From: Gallionellaceae bacterium
GTDB taxonomy: Bacteria > Pseudomonadota > Gammaproteobacteria > Burkholderiales > Gallionellaceae
Direction: 5' to 3'
Length of the DNA stretch: 5,018 bases
Assembly: GCA_030646595.1 (NCBI GenBank)
Contig: JAUSKS010000181.1
Coordinates: 1 to 5,018, forward strand
The position numbers and the translations under genes were made by a program. Shown here piece after piece: positions 1 through 5,018 of the stretch. How positions within the stretch are numbered: the stretch's first letter is position 1; each line of letters opens with the position of its first letter. Under the pieces are notes generated by a model. That model saw only the letters and a program-made list of their open reading frames with translations, was not told where the DNA came from and searched no databases.

Positions 1-1
1 C

Positions 2-301
2 GGAAAAGGGGAGATCGATCCTGGCCTTATGGGAATTGGTGTCCCAATTTTGCGAGAGGACGGAGACTTGGCTGGAAGTCTGACGACCATCTTGCCACTC
101 CATGAGTTATCGCCTATAGCACTTGAACGTGTGGTTTTGAAAACTCAACGAGCTGCCGCTGAAATTTCCTCTCTAATTACAACCCATCGCCACCCTGACC
201 CATCGCTTGTCGTTCGAGTAGCAGATGCAGATGTGCCTACTAAAAAAGCGAGAGCACATAACCAGTCAAAACCCAAACGACGATCCAGCTTGAAGATTTG
301 A
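2..301 (+). CDS. IclR-family transcriptional regulator, C-terminal part (5' end outside window)
   Basis: This is an open frame from the window edge to TGA at 299-301, giving the last 99 residues. The segment GEIDPGLMGIGVPILREDG followed by LAGSLTTILP and a closing helix rich in Ala and Glu (to about residue 59 of the fragment) matches the end of the IclR effector-binding domain, whose usual pattern is a Gly-Ile-Ala-Ala-Pro strand, a variable turn and a final amphipathic helix. The DNA-binding domain lies outside the window. IclR proteins are cytoplasmic, ligand-responsive regulators of catabolic genes. The FAH-family gene starts 63 bases downstream on the same strand and is a likely target or co-transcribed partner (inference). 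After the last domain helix there is a tail of about 40 residues that ends very basic (KKARAHNQSKPKRRSSLKI), longer than I expect for the family. An internal ATG at 29 is not a real start, because the domain continues upstream of it. Confidence 0.82.
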   Translation, partial: GKGEIDPGLMGIGVPILREDGDLAGSLTTILPLHELSPIALERVVLKTQRAAAEISSLITTHRHPDPSLVVRVADADVPTKKARAHNQSKPKRRSSLKI

Positions 302-364
302 TACTACAAACATTCAGAGTCTGTTTACATCAACTATCCGCAACCACTTTTAACTTAAAACACA

Positions 365-1234
365 ATGCGCTTCACTACATTTCGTTCCACTTCTGGAAAC
401 CGCCTTGGAGTTCATTCAGGCGATTTATTGATCGACCTTAACCAAGCGCAACCCCATGTACCGGCCGACCTACGGCTAGCCCTTAACCAGGGGATAGACC
501 TTAAAGCAGCTGCTCGGCAAGCTTTGACTATGGAGGTCCCGAAACTAGATACCACAAAGACGCCATTGGCTCCAGTGATGCCCGAACCAGGCAAGATCAT
601 ATGCTTAGGTTTGAACTATTACGACCATGCAAAAGAAGGTGGCCGTGACAAGCCAAGCTATCCTTGGTTCTTTATGCGCTGTGCAACGTCCTTGATGGCA
701 CACGGCGAGCCAGCCATCCTTCCGCGCGTGTCTAAGACATTTGATTACGAGGCAGAACTTGCCGTCGTCATTGGGAAGCGAGCGCGTCATGTGACAAGAG
801 AACAGGCGCTTGAATATGTTTTTGGATATACCTGCTTCAATGACATGTCTGTAAGGGACTATCAAAAACGAACACCCCAGTGGACTATCGGAAAAAATTT
901 CGATAGCACCGGTGGCTTCGGTCCAGTACTGGTTACAGCCGACGAATTACCGGCTGGAGCTGCTGGCCTGCGGATTCAATGCCGCTTGAATGGTCAAGTT
1001 GTACAAGACGCAAATACTTCCGACATGATTTTTGGGGTAGCTGAGACAATCGAATTGCTGACTGAATGTATGACGCTCGAGCCAGGTGACGTGATCGTCA
1101 TGGGCACACCAGCTGGCGTCGGGTTTGCTCGTACACCACCGCTGTGGATGAAAGTCGGTGATGTAGTTGAAGTAGAAATTGAAGGGATTGGCACACTAGT
1201 CAATCAAGTGAACGATGAAGCACTGATCTGTTGA
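365..1234 (+). CDS. Fumarylacetoacetate hydrolase (FAH) superfamily protein
   Basis: The protein has 289 residues, a normal length for bacterial FAH-family hydrolases/isomerases with an N-terminal domain (about 1-70) and a catalytic domain (about 75-283). Visible catalytic features are GLNYYDHAKEGG (82-93), containing the His-x-x-Glu pair H88/E91; metal ligands E129 and E131 in FDYEAELAVVIG plus D160 in FNDMS; K177 in WTIGKNFD; and MGTPAGVG (246-253). The family uses Mg or Mn to cleave or isomerise beta-diketo or 2-oxo acids such as fumarylpyruvate, acylpyruvates, oxaloacetate or hydroxymuconate derivatives. The substrate cannot be told from the sequence. All metal ligands are present, so the enzyme is probably active and cytoplasmic. 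The ATG at 365 lacks a clear Shine-Dalgarno (preceded by AACTTAAAACACA), but the N-terminal MRFTTFRS fits the domain and no better start exists. No convincing promoter is seen in the 63-base gap, where only TTTACA at 324-329 resembles a -35. Co-transcription with the upstream IclR gene is therefore possible. It converges with the minus-strand operon. Confidence 0.9.
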   Translation: MRFTTFRSTSGNRLGVHSGDLLIDLNQAQPHVPADLRLALNQGIDLKAAARQALTMEVPKLDTTKTPLAPVMPEPGKIICLGLNYYDHAKEGGRDKPSYPWFFMRCATSLMAHGEPAILPRVSKTFDYEAELAVVIGKRARHVTREQALEYVFGYTCFNDMSVRDYQKRTPQWTIGKNFDSTGGFGPVLVTADELPAGAAGLRIQCRLNGQVVQDANTSDMIFGVAETIELLTECMTLEPGDVIVMGTPAGVGFARTPPLWMKVGDVVEVEIEGIGTLVNQVNDEALIC

Positions 1235-1264
1235 TGTATGAAGTTATGAATCGAAGTTGAATTG

Positions 1265-1297
1265 CGAAAAAGTAGACAGTAATCAAAGAGCTTACTG
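1265..1297 (-). terminator. Possible weak intrinsic terminator for the minus-strand operon
   Basis: The arms CAGTAA (1277-1282) and TTACTG (1292-1297) are perfect complements around a 9-base loop. Read on the minus strand, the hairpin is followed by TCTACTTTTTC, a T-rich run. It sits between the end of the decayed dehydrogenase and the FAH stop codon, where a convergent terminator would be expected. The stem is short and AT-rich, so it would be weak. On the plus strand no T-run follows, so it does not explain FAH termination. Confidence 0.25.
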
Positions 1298-1325
1298 AAG
1301 TTACAGTTAGCAGCCATTGGTAATT

Positions 1326-1369
1326 GTCCGCTTTCGCGCTGCGGATTCAACCGGTCGCCCATACCGGAC
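1326..1369. repeat. Nested short inverted repeats in the intergenic gap
   Basis: Two adjacent small hairpins are visible: TCCGC (1327-1331) with GCGGA (1341-1345), and CCGGT (1351-1355) with ACCGG (1363-1367). The outer pair GTCCG (1326-1330) and CGGAC (1365-1369) is also complementary. The block is GC-rich against an AT-richer surrounding. It might be a dispersed intergenic repeat of the kind found in many betaproteobacteria, or part of the remnant of the neighbouring pseudogene. Function is unknown. The rest of 1235-1402 holds nothing else I recognise. Confidence 0.3.
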
Positions 1370-1402
1370 ACCCAAGCAAATGGCAGATCAAGAGCCACAG
1401 CG

Positions 1403-1662
1403 GTCACAGCAAGCGCAGGCCAGCCGCCTCAACATAGGCTTTGTAGACAAAGGGTAGCCTTGTGGGGTGGTTACGTTGCCATCGCTCTAACTGAAGCCTT
1501 CTAGGTAGGCCGCGCTGTTGATGGGGGCCAAGACGCCATTGGCAAACTTGCCTGCTTCTTCCAAAATTTGGCGCGAGGTGTCTGCGCTCAAGCGGCAGGC
1601 GCTTGCAAGACTTCTTCAATGACAAAATGCATGTCCCGCCGCGGGGCTTTGTAAGTCCACAT
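1403..1662 (-). pseudogene. Decayed N-terminus of an acyl-CoA dehydrogenase
   Basis: Reading right to left, an ATG at 1662-1660 with ribosome binding site GGAGA (1668-1672, spacing 5) opens YKAPRRDMHFVIEEVLQA. This matches the conserved N-terminus (YxAPLRDMxFVxxEVL) of the roughly 600-residue acyl-CoA dehydrogenases common in Comamonadaceae. It stops at TGA 1590-1588 after 24 codons. The homology resumes in another frame at 1585-1490 (RQILEEAGKFANGVLAPIN), meets TAG at 1489-1487, and continues as SDGNVTTPQGYP to 1451. It then shifts to VYKAYVEA (1448-1425), to GWPALA (1425-1408) and to CD (1408-1403). The pieces appear in the order expected for the family, with about 10-15 residues missing after VLQAPAA. 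Each of the last three shifts is consistent with loss of a single base. The remaining 500 or so residues, including the FAD and catalytic parts, are absent. It lies 93 bases downstream of the CoA-transferase on the same strand, so it was probably the operon's dehydrogenase. Family identity comes from remembered consensus, not a search. Confidence 0.75.
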
Positions 1663-1690
1663 GAGCGTCTCCAGATTATTCATTAGGGCT

Positions 1691-1707
1691 AATTTAATTA
1701 TTAAATT
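1691..1707. repeat. Perfect AT-only palindrome AATTTAATtATTAAATT
   Basis: There are 8-base arms around a single T, made entirely of A and T, 29 bases upstream of the pseudogene's ATG and within a 60-base patch of about 13% GC (1691-1750). It could be a remnant of an operator or promoter for the broken dehydrogenase, or simply a consequence of very AT-rich composition. The sequence alone does not decide. Confidence 0.4.
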
Positions 1708-1715
1708 TAACTATA

Positions 1716-1734
1716 AATGCAAATAAAATGCATT
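1716..1734 (-). repeat. Inverted repeat AATGCA-N7-TGCATT after the CoA-transferase
   Basis: Perfect 6-base arms (1716-1721 and 1729-1734) flank the loop AATAAAA, 22 bases past the CoA-transferase stop codon. On the minus strand it is a short, AT-rich stem followed by TATAG rather than a T-run, so it is a poor intrinsic terminator. It may still slow transcription or protect the 3' end of the mRNA (inference). Confidence 0.3.
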
Positions 1735-1755
1735 CAACTTTTTATTTTTCAATTT

Positions 1756-3000
1756 TCAACCTTGCTGCACTACGCCTTTTTCAATAAGCGTACTGATTTC
1801 AGTTTCGTTAAAACCAAATTCTTTCAGTACAGCTGTGCTGTGCTGCCCCACACGGGGAGCAGCAGAGATTGCAGGCGAGTCAATAGTGCCATTCAATGTG
1901 ACTGGTGAGCCGATACCGCGTCCCATGCCGCCAAGACCATCAGGTACATCAATGACCATGCCAGCTGCACGCGTTTGGGGGTGCTCCAGCGCTTGGCTGG
2001 GTGTGTTCACCGGACCCGCTGGCACGCCAAGCGCATCAAACCGAGCACACCATCGAGAGACACTGTCGTTTGCCAGGACTGTGTTGATCAAGTCTTCGAG
2101 CTCTGCGCGATGTTGAACCCGGCGCTGCGGGTGGTCGAACCGTGGGTCGTCTCGCCATTCTGGATGTCCCAAGACCTCGCAAATATTACTCCAAGCTTTG
2201 GGGTTTCCGCCACCGATCACAATGCCACCATCCGCTGCTTGAAAAACTTGGTAGGGCGCAATCAATGAATGCGCTGTGCCCAAAGGCGGCGTGTTCATGC
2301 CACTGGAAAAATAATTGGCCGCTAGCCAGTAGGTTTGTTGCATGGCTGCTTGGAGCAATGATGTATCAACCCGTTGTCCTTGACCCGTTTTCAGGCGATG
2401 AATATATGCAGCTAGTATCCCGAAAGCCGCCAATATGCCGGCATTTGTATCAGCAAGCGAAATGCCCGGCTTAACCGAAGGGCGACCAGGTTCACCTGTG
2501 GCGCTGATAATTCCGCTGAAAGCTTGCAATATTAGGTCAAACCCGCCTGTCTTCGCCATGGCACCAACGCGACCGTAGCCGGTGATTGAGCAGTAGATAA
2601 GTGCGGGGTTGAATTCTTTAAGTTGGTCATAACTCAGTCCCATTTTTTCCATCACACCAACCCGAAAGTTTTCGGTCAACACGTCCGACTGTGCAACCAT
2701 ACGCTGTAGAACCGCGCGGCCTTCAGGCGTGCGTGAATCGAGTGCCAACGATCTCTTACCTCTGTTGATCATGCGGAAAGAAGGTGGTAGCGCTGCATCG
2801 CCGGGTTTCTGATATTGGCGGGCGTCATCGCCGCCAGGAAACTTTTCAATTTTGATGACCTCAGCACCGAGGTCGGCGAGCATCAAGCCGCAAGTTGGTC
2901 CTGCCATGATTTGGGCTAGTTCGAGAACACGCACGCCGCTGAGGGGTAAATGTGGCACGTGCTGCGAATGAGTATTCGCGTTTGCTGTTTTGTCAGACAT
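1756..3000 (-). CDS. Class III (CaiB/BaiF family) CoA-transferase
   Basis: The protein has 414 residues when started at MSDKTANANTHS. It transfers CoA between carboxylic acids through an enzyme-bound aspartyl-CoA thioester, in the cytoplasm and normally as an interlocked dimer. Visible family features are the N-terminal LSGVRVLELAQIMAGPTCG and LADLGAEVIKIEK (about 20-53), the FRMINRGKRSLALD and GRAVLQRMVAQSDVLTENFR blocks (about 75-113), a GYG turn near 141-143, the catalytic aspartate D184 in GISLADTNAG, and the C-terminal HPQTRAAGMVID and APRVGQHS blocks. Donor and acceptor acids cannot be predicted. The start at 3000 is chosen because AGGG (3009-3012) lies 8 bases upstream and the crotonase stop codon is one base away (TGA-T-ATG), which suggests translational coupling. 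An ATG at 3066 would add 22 unrelated residues and overlap the previous gene by 65 bases. Third gene of the operon. The C-terminus appears complete. Confidence 0.93.
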   Translation of the reverse strand: MSDKTANANTHSQHVPHLPLSGVRVLELAQIMAGPTCGLMLADLGAEVIKIEKFPGGDDARQYQKPGDAALPPSFRMINRGKRSLALDSRTPEGRAVLQRMVAQSDVLTENFRVGVMEKMGLSYDQLKEFNPALIYCSITGYGRVGAMAKTGGFDLILQAFSGIISATGEPGRPSVKPGISLADTNAGILAAFGILAAYIHRLKTGQGQRVDTSLLQAAMQQTYWLAANYFSSGMNTPPLGTAHSLIAPYQVFQAADGGIVIGGGNPKAWSNICEVLGHPEWRDDPRFDHPQRRVQHRAELEDLINTVLANDSVSRWCARFDALGVPAGPVNTPSQALEHPQTRAAGMVIDVPDGLGGMGRGIGSPVTLNGTIDSPAISAAPRVGQHSTAVLKEFGFNETEISTLIEKGVVQQG

Positions 3001-3001
3001 A

Positions 3002-3793
3002 TCAATTGCCCTGAAATTGTGGAGGGCGGCGCTCTGCAAATGCAGTCCGGCCTTCTGCAAAGTCACTGCTTAGCTTCGTCAAGTTCTCTCGTTCACGGAG
3101 GGCTAACTCATCAAACTTACCAGCAGCAATTTCGTTGAGCGACTGCTTTGTTAGCTTTGCAGCTATCGGAGCCAGCTGAGCCAATTTATTTGCCAAAGAT
3201 TGAACGGCAATATCAAAATTGCTTGCTGTTACCAATTCTTCAAACAAATCTCTATCAGCAAGTTGTTCCATCTTCAGCGTTTGGGCGGTCAAAAAAGCAC
3301 GCTTAGCGAGGTTCAATCCTAATCTCGACACATAGCGGCGCATACCGTTAGGGTAATAGTGCAGACCCAGTGCGCAGGCTGGCATGCGGAACTCTGTTCC
3401 TTGTAGACCCAATCGCAGATCACAAGCGAGCATGAGATCCGTAGCACCGCCGTACACGCTGCCGTTGAGCGCGCAAAGTGTAATCGGTCGCAGCAGCTCA
3501 AGTGAATCAGCTAATTTTTCAAACAATCGCGGATCGTGCTTGTCGTTATCAAAGCCGCTGACGTGGTAACCCGCACAAAAAACTGGTTTAGTTTGATTTG
3601 TCGTGTTTGCTTTCAGAATGACCACGCGTACGGCGAGGTTTGAATTGAGCTGCTCAAAAGTGGCCAATAGGCTATGTAAATCTTCATCATGCAGACTATT
3701 GCGTTGGGATGGGCGATTCAGGGTGATCGTAGCAATGCCACTATTAATTTGCACCAGCGGTGTTGATTCAGTTGCAGGCAAGAAGTCAGTCAT
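3002..3793 (-). CDS. Enoyl-CoA hydratase/isomerase (crotonase) family protein with atypical active site
   Basis: The protein has 263 residues, a normal crotonase length. Seen are IATITLNRPSQRNSL (20-34), the first oxyanion-hole loop VFCAGYHVSGF (71-81), the second loop LNGSVYGGATDLMLACDLRLG (109-129), and a C-terminal crotonase tail ending in EGRTAFAERRPPQF. Both glutamates used by classical hydratases look replaced: the first (in GGGxELA) is D119, and the second (in the PExxLG segment) is A139 in MPACALG. The segment FRMPACALGLHY (135-146) aligns without gaps, from memory, to the Thr132-Tyr140 region of E. coli methylmalonyl-CoA decarboxylase (YgfG/ScpB), placing Y146 on its active-site tyrosine; YgfG His66 corresponds to Tyr76. 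A plain 2-enoyl-CoA hydratase is therefore unlikely. A decarboxylase-like or other crotonase reaction on the CoA-transferase product is plausible. It is second in the operon, 6 bases after the receptor gene, with a weak ribosome binding site. Confidence 0.9.
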   Translation of the reverse strand: MTDFLPATESTPLVQINSGIATITLNRPSQRNSLHDEDLHSLLATFEQLNSNLAVRVVILKANTTNQTKPVFCAGYHVSGFDNDKHDPRLFEKLADSLELLRPITLCALNGSVYGGATDLMLACDLRLGLQGTEFRMPACALGLHYYPNGMRRYVSRLGLNLAKRAFLTAQTLKMEQLADRDLFEELVTASNFDIAVQSLANKLAQLAPIAAKLTKQSLNEIAAGKFDELALRERENLTKLSSDFAEGRTAFAERRPPQFQGN

Positions 3794-3799
3794 AGTGGC

Positions 3800-4783
3800 T
3801 CAATCTTCGGGAGTGAAGCCAGAAGCCTTCACGATACCGCCCCAGCGCGTATGGTCGGCTTTGACCCGTCGCGCAAAGTCAGCTGCTGCTTCACCGGCTC
3901 CTGCATCGAAAGATGATTTGGCTAAAGATTCCAGCAAGGACTTAGATTTCAGCGCCTCTCGCACCGCAGTGTTGAGCTTGGTGACAATATCAGCTGGCGT
4001 TTTTGCGGGCAAGAAAACTCCAAACCATTCAATCGCTTGGACGTCTTTAATACCCGCTTCAGCCAGAGTGGGTATATTCGGCAAAGTCGCACTACGGCTG
4101 GCTCCGCTCACAGCCAGTGCTCGCAGCTTACCGGATTGAATGTGAGGTAAAGCGTTTGACAACACACTCACATTGGCGGCAATCTGGCCGCCCAGCAGGT
4201 CGTTCAATGCAGGGGCCGCACCTTTGTAAGCCACATGCGTCAGAGGTATGCCAGATGCATTTGACAATGCAACACCCGTGAAGTGAGGAATCGACCCCGC
4301 GCCGGATGATCCGTAATTGGCTTCTTTCGGGTTGGCTCTGCACCATTGCAAAAAGTCAGCCAAGTTTTTGACACTGGCTGGGACCATGGGGCCAATGGCT
4401 ACAACAAATTGAGCGGAGGCGACCGTTATCACAGGTGCAAAGTCGACAAGCGGGTCATAACTCAGTTTTTTAAAGATATGCGGGTAGACCACCATCATCG
4501 AGGCAGGAGTTACCACCATCGTTGTGCCATCAGCTTCGCTGTTTTTTAAAGCTTCCAGCGCGATGCGACCACCGGCACCAGCCTTGTTGTCCACAATGAT
4601 GCTAGATGCATAGCTGCCCAGTTGTAGCGACAAGGCTCGTGCGATCAGGTCGGCCGACCCGCCAGGTGGGAAGCCCACGATGATTTTGACCGGCTTGGAT
4701 AACGTTTGAGCCATGCCTAAAGTGGGCAGGCCGGTCAGGGTGGCGGTCACCGCACTGATTGAAAATTGACGACGATTTATCAT
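3800..4783 (-). CDS. Bug/TctC-type tripartite tricarboxylate transporter substrate-binding protein
   Basis: This is a 327-residue periplasmic receptor that captures a small organic acid. Residues 1-25 form a signal peptide with a twin-arginine motif (NRRQFS at 3-8), a hydrophobic stretch and probable cleavage after GMA (A25/Q26). Family motifs are VGFPPGGSADLIAR (36-49), DNKAGAGGRIA (65-75), YGSSGAGSIPHFTG (157-170), HVAYKGAAPALNDLLGGQ (183-200), LPHIQSGKLRALAVSG (212-227), PTLAEAGI (238-245) and the WFGVFLPAKTP block (253-263). Start 4783 is chosen because GGGAG sits 7 bases upstream (4791-4795) and the signal peptide begins there. An ATG at 4843 would add 20 residues with no signal character and run across the promoter. 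No TctA or TctB membrane genes are in the window, so it is probably an orphan receptor, as is very common in Burkholderiales. First gene of the operon, divergent from the LysR gene. The ligand is unknown. Confidence 0.95.
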   Translation of the reverse strand: MINRRQFSISAVTATLTGLPTLGMAQTLSKPVKIIVGFPPGGSADLIARALSLQLGSYASSIIVDNKAGAGGRIALEALKNSEADGTTMVVTPASMMVVYPHIFKKLSYDPLVDFAPVITVASAQFVVAIGPMVPASVKNLADFLQWCRANPKEANYGSSGAGSIPHFTGVALSNASGIPLTHVAYKGAAPALNDLLGGQIAANVSVLSNALPHIQSGKLRALAVSGASRSATLPNIPTLAEAGIKDVQAIEWFGVFLPAKTPADIVTKLNTAVREALKSKSLLESLAKSSFDAGAGEAAADFARRVKADHTRWGGIVKASGFTPED

Positions 4784-4790
4784 GGTTTGT

Positions 4791-4795
4791 CTCCC
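4791..4795 (-). promoter_or_regulatory. Ribosome binding site of the Bug receptor gene
   Basis: GGGAG on the minus strand lies 7 bases before the ATG at 4783. It is the strongest Shine-Dalgarno in the window and decides the start in favour of 4783 over the in-frame ATG at 4843. Confidence 0.8.
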
Positions 4796-4815
4796 AAAGT
4801 GTTTTATGTGCGTGG

Positions 4816-4843
4816 ATCGTATCGGTACATTGATAAATGACAA
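4816..4843 (-). promoter_or_regulatory. Putative sigma70-type promoter of the receptor/crotonase/CoA-transferase operon
   Basis: On the minus strand TTGTCA (4843-4838, 5 of 6 to TTGACA) and TACGAT (4821-4816, 4 of 6 to TATAAT) are 16 bases apart. They would place the transcript start near 4809, about 25 bases before the receptor ATG, with the ribosome binding site inside the leader. The placement is sensible for the divergent region, but the -10 is modest. Confidence 0.45.
4820..4835. promoter_or_regulatory. Candidate operator dyad TATCggtacattGATA
   Basis: An imperfect dyad (TATC-N8-GATA, 5 of 8 positions symmetric) lies centrally between the divergent receptor operon and the LysR gene. It overlaps the spacer of the putative minus-strand promoter. 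Position fits a site for the divergent LysR regulator, although it is not a strict T-N11-A box. Wider flanks TTTAT (4803-4807) and ATAAA (4833-4837) are also complementary. Confidence 0.3.
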
Positions 4844-4859
4844 ATAGCCAGCAAATCAT
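4830..4859 (+). promoter_or_regulatory. Weak candidate promoter of the LysR gene
   Basis: TTGATA (4830-4835, 5 of 6 to the -35 consensus) and AATCAT (4854-4859, 4 of 6 to the -10) are separated by 18 bases. It would overlap the opposing operon promoter, as is common for LysR-type divergent pairs. This is weak evidence from sequence resemblance only. Confidence 0.2.
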
Positions 4860-4874
4860 TACACTGATGAAATT

Positions 4875-5018
4875 ATGTCAACAATTGATCGCTCTCCGGA
4901 CGTCTTAAATGCTGTTTCAGTGTTTGTGCAAGTGGCGCAGCTGAAAAGCTTCACTGCAGCTGCTCACAAGCTTGGCATGACTGCCTCCGGTGTAAGTAAA
5001 GCGGTGAGCCGGCTGGAG
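4875..5018 (+). CDS. LysR-type transcriptional regulator, N-terminal part (3' end outside window)
   Basis: The first 48 residues run to the window edge. Residues 13-48 (AVSVFVQVAQLKSFTAAAHKLGM and then TASGVSKAVSRLE) are the classic LysR winged helix-turn-helix: a first helix starting with F-V-x-V-A, then S-F-T-A-A-A as the second helix, and T-x-S-x-V-S-K-x-V-x-x-L-E as the recognition helix. The ATG at 4875 gives a normal short leader of about 12 residues before the domain; an ATG at 4867 is out of frame. There is no strong Shine-Dalgarno. Divergent placement 91 bases from the receptor gene suggests that it controls that operon and itself, with the operon's substrate or a metabolite as co-inducer (inference from the usual arrangement of this family). 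The ligand-binding domain is not in the window. Confidence 0.9.
   Translation, partial: MSTIDRSPDVLNAVSVFVQVAQLKSFTAAAHKLGMTASGVSKAVSRLE

Noticed and set aside
1204..1407. 67-codon minus-strand open frame reaching into the FAH gene
   Set aside because: It overlaps the end of FAH on the opposite strand. Only small parts could be dehydrogenase remnant, so it is not an independent gene.
1588..1662. A genuine 24-residue small protein from the intact start and ribosome binding site
   Set aside because: Its residues match the start of acyl-CoA dehydrogenases and the similarity continues past the stop in another frame, so gene decay explains it better than a small-protein gene.
1235..1755. Insertion sequence, tRNA/attachment site or CRISPR array in the long gap
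   Set aside because: No transposase fragment, paired terminal inverted repeats with target duplication, tRNA-like fold or regularly spaced repeats were seen.
1835..2474. Three overlapping plus-strand open frames opposite the CoA-transferase
   Set aside because: All lie within a confidently identified coding region on the other strand and have low-complexity translations with no family motif.
3001..3066. Upstream ATG extending the CoA-transferase by 22 residues
   Set aside because: The extension overlaps the crotonase gene, shows no family similarity and lacks a ribosome binding site, whereas the ATG at 3000 has AGGG at good spacing.
3603..4139. 178-codon plus-strand open frame opposite the crotonase and receptor genes
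   Set aside because: It is antisense to two well-supported genes, has no recognisable domain or ribosome binding site, and spans a gene boundary. It is a shadow frame.
4784..4843. Upstream ATG extending the receptor by 20 residues
   Set aside because: It would bury the signal peptide inside the protein and translate through the likely promoter and ribosome binding site.

Overview
The window reads as chromosomal DNA of a betaproteobacterium, most likely of the order Burkholderiales and perhaps Comamonadaceae-like. The basis is the Bug/TTT-type periplasmic binding protein with a twin-arginine signal, the gene set (Bug receptor, crotonase, class III CoA-transferase, FAH-family hydrolase, IclR and LysR regulators), and the residue patterns of the FAH protein and of the acyl-CoA dehydrogenase remnant. 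The family calls come from recognised motifs, not from a database search.

Left part, plus strand (1-1234): the 3' end of an IclR-family regulator, then after 63 bases a complete FAH-superfamily hydrolase/isomerase gene. They are probably a regulator and its target, or a small operon.

Middle (1235-1755): there is no intact gene. Minus-strand 1403-1662 holds a decayed N-terminus of an acyl-CoA dehydrogenase, with start codon and ribosome binding site intact but broken by an internal deletion, frameshifts and stop codons. Left of it are small hairpins of unknown nature. Right of it is a very AT-rich patch (about 13% GC over 1691-1750) with two short inverted repeats.

Right part, minus strand (1756-4783): a tight three-gene operon, transcribed right to left, of a Bug/TTT solute receptor, a crotonase-fold enzyme and a class III CoA-transferase. 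Gaps are 6 bases and 1 base. The acyl-CoA dehydrogenase remnant follows on the same strand, so the operon probably once had a fourth gene. A LysR-type regulator starts divergently at 4875 and runs off the window. The 91-base divergent region carries plausible overlapping promoters and a short dyad.

Taken together (inference), the operon would capture a small organic acid in the periplasm, activate it by CoA transfer and process the acyl-CoA with the crotonase, under control of the divergent LysR. The crotonase lacks both usual hydratase glutamates, so its reaction is open. No mobile element, CRISPR array, RNA gene, phage gene or obviously new defence-type system is visible. The most noteworthy items are the broken dehydrogenase and the atypical crotonase.
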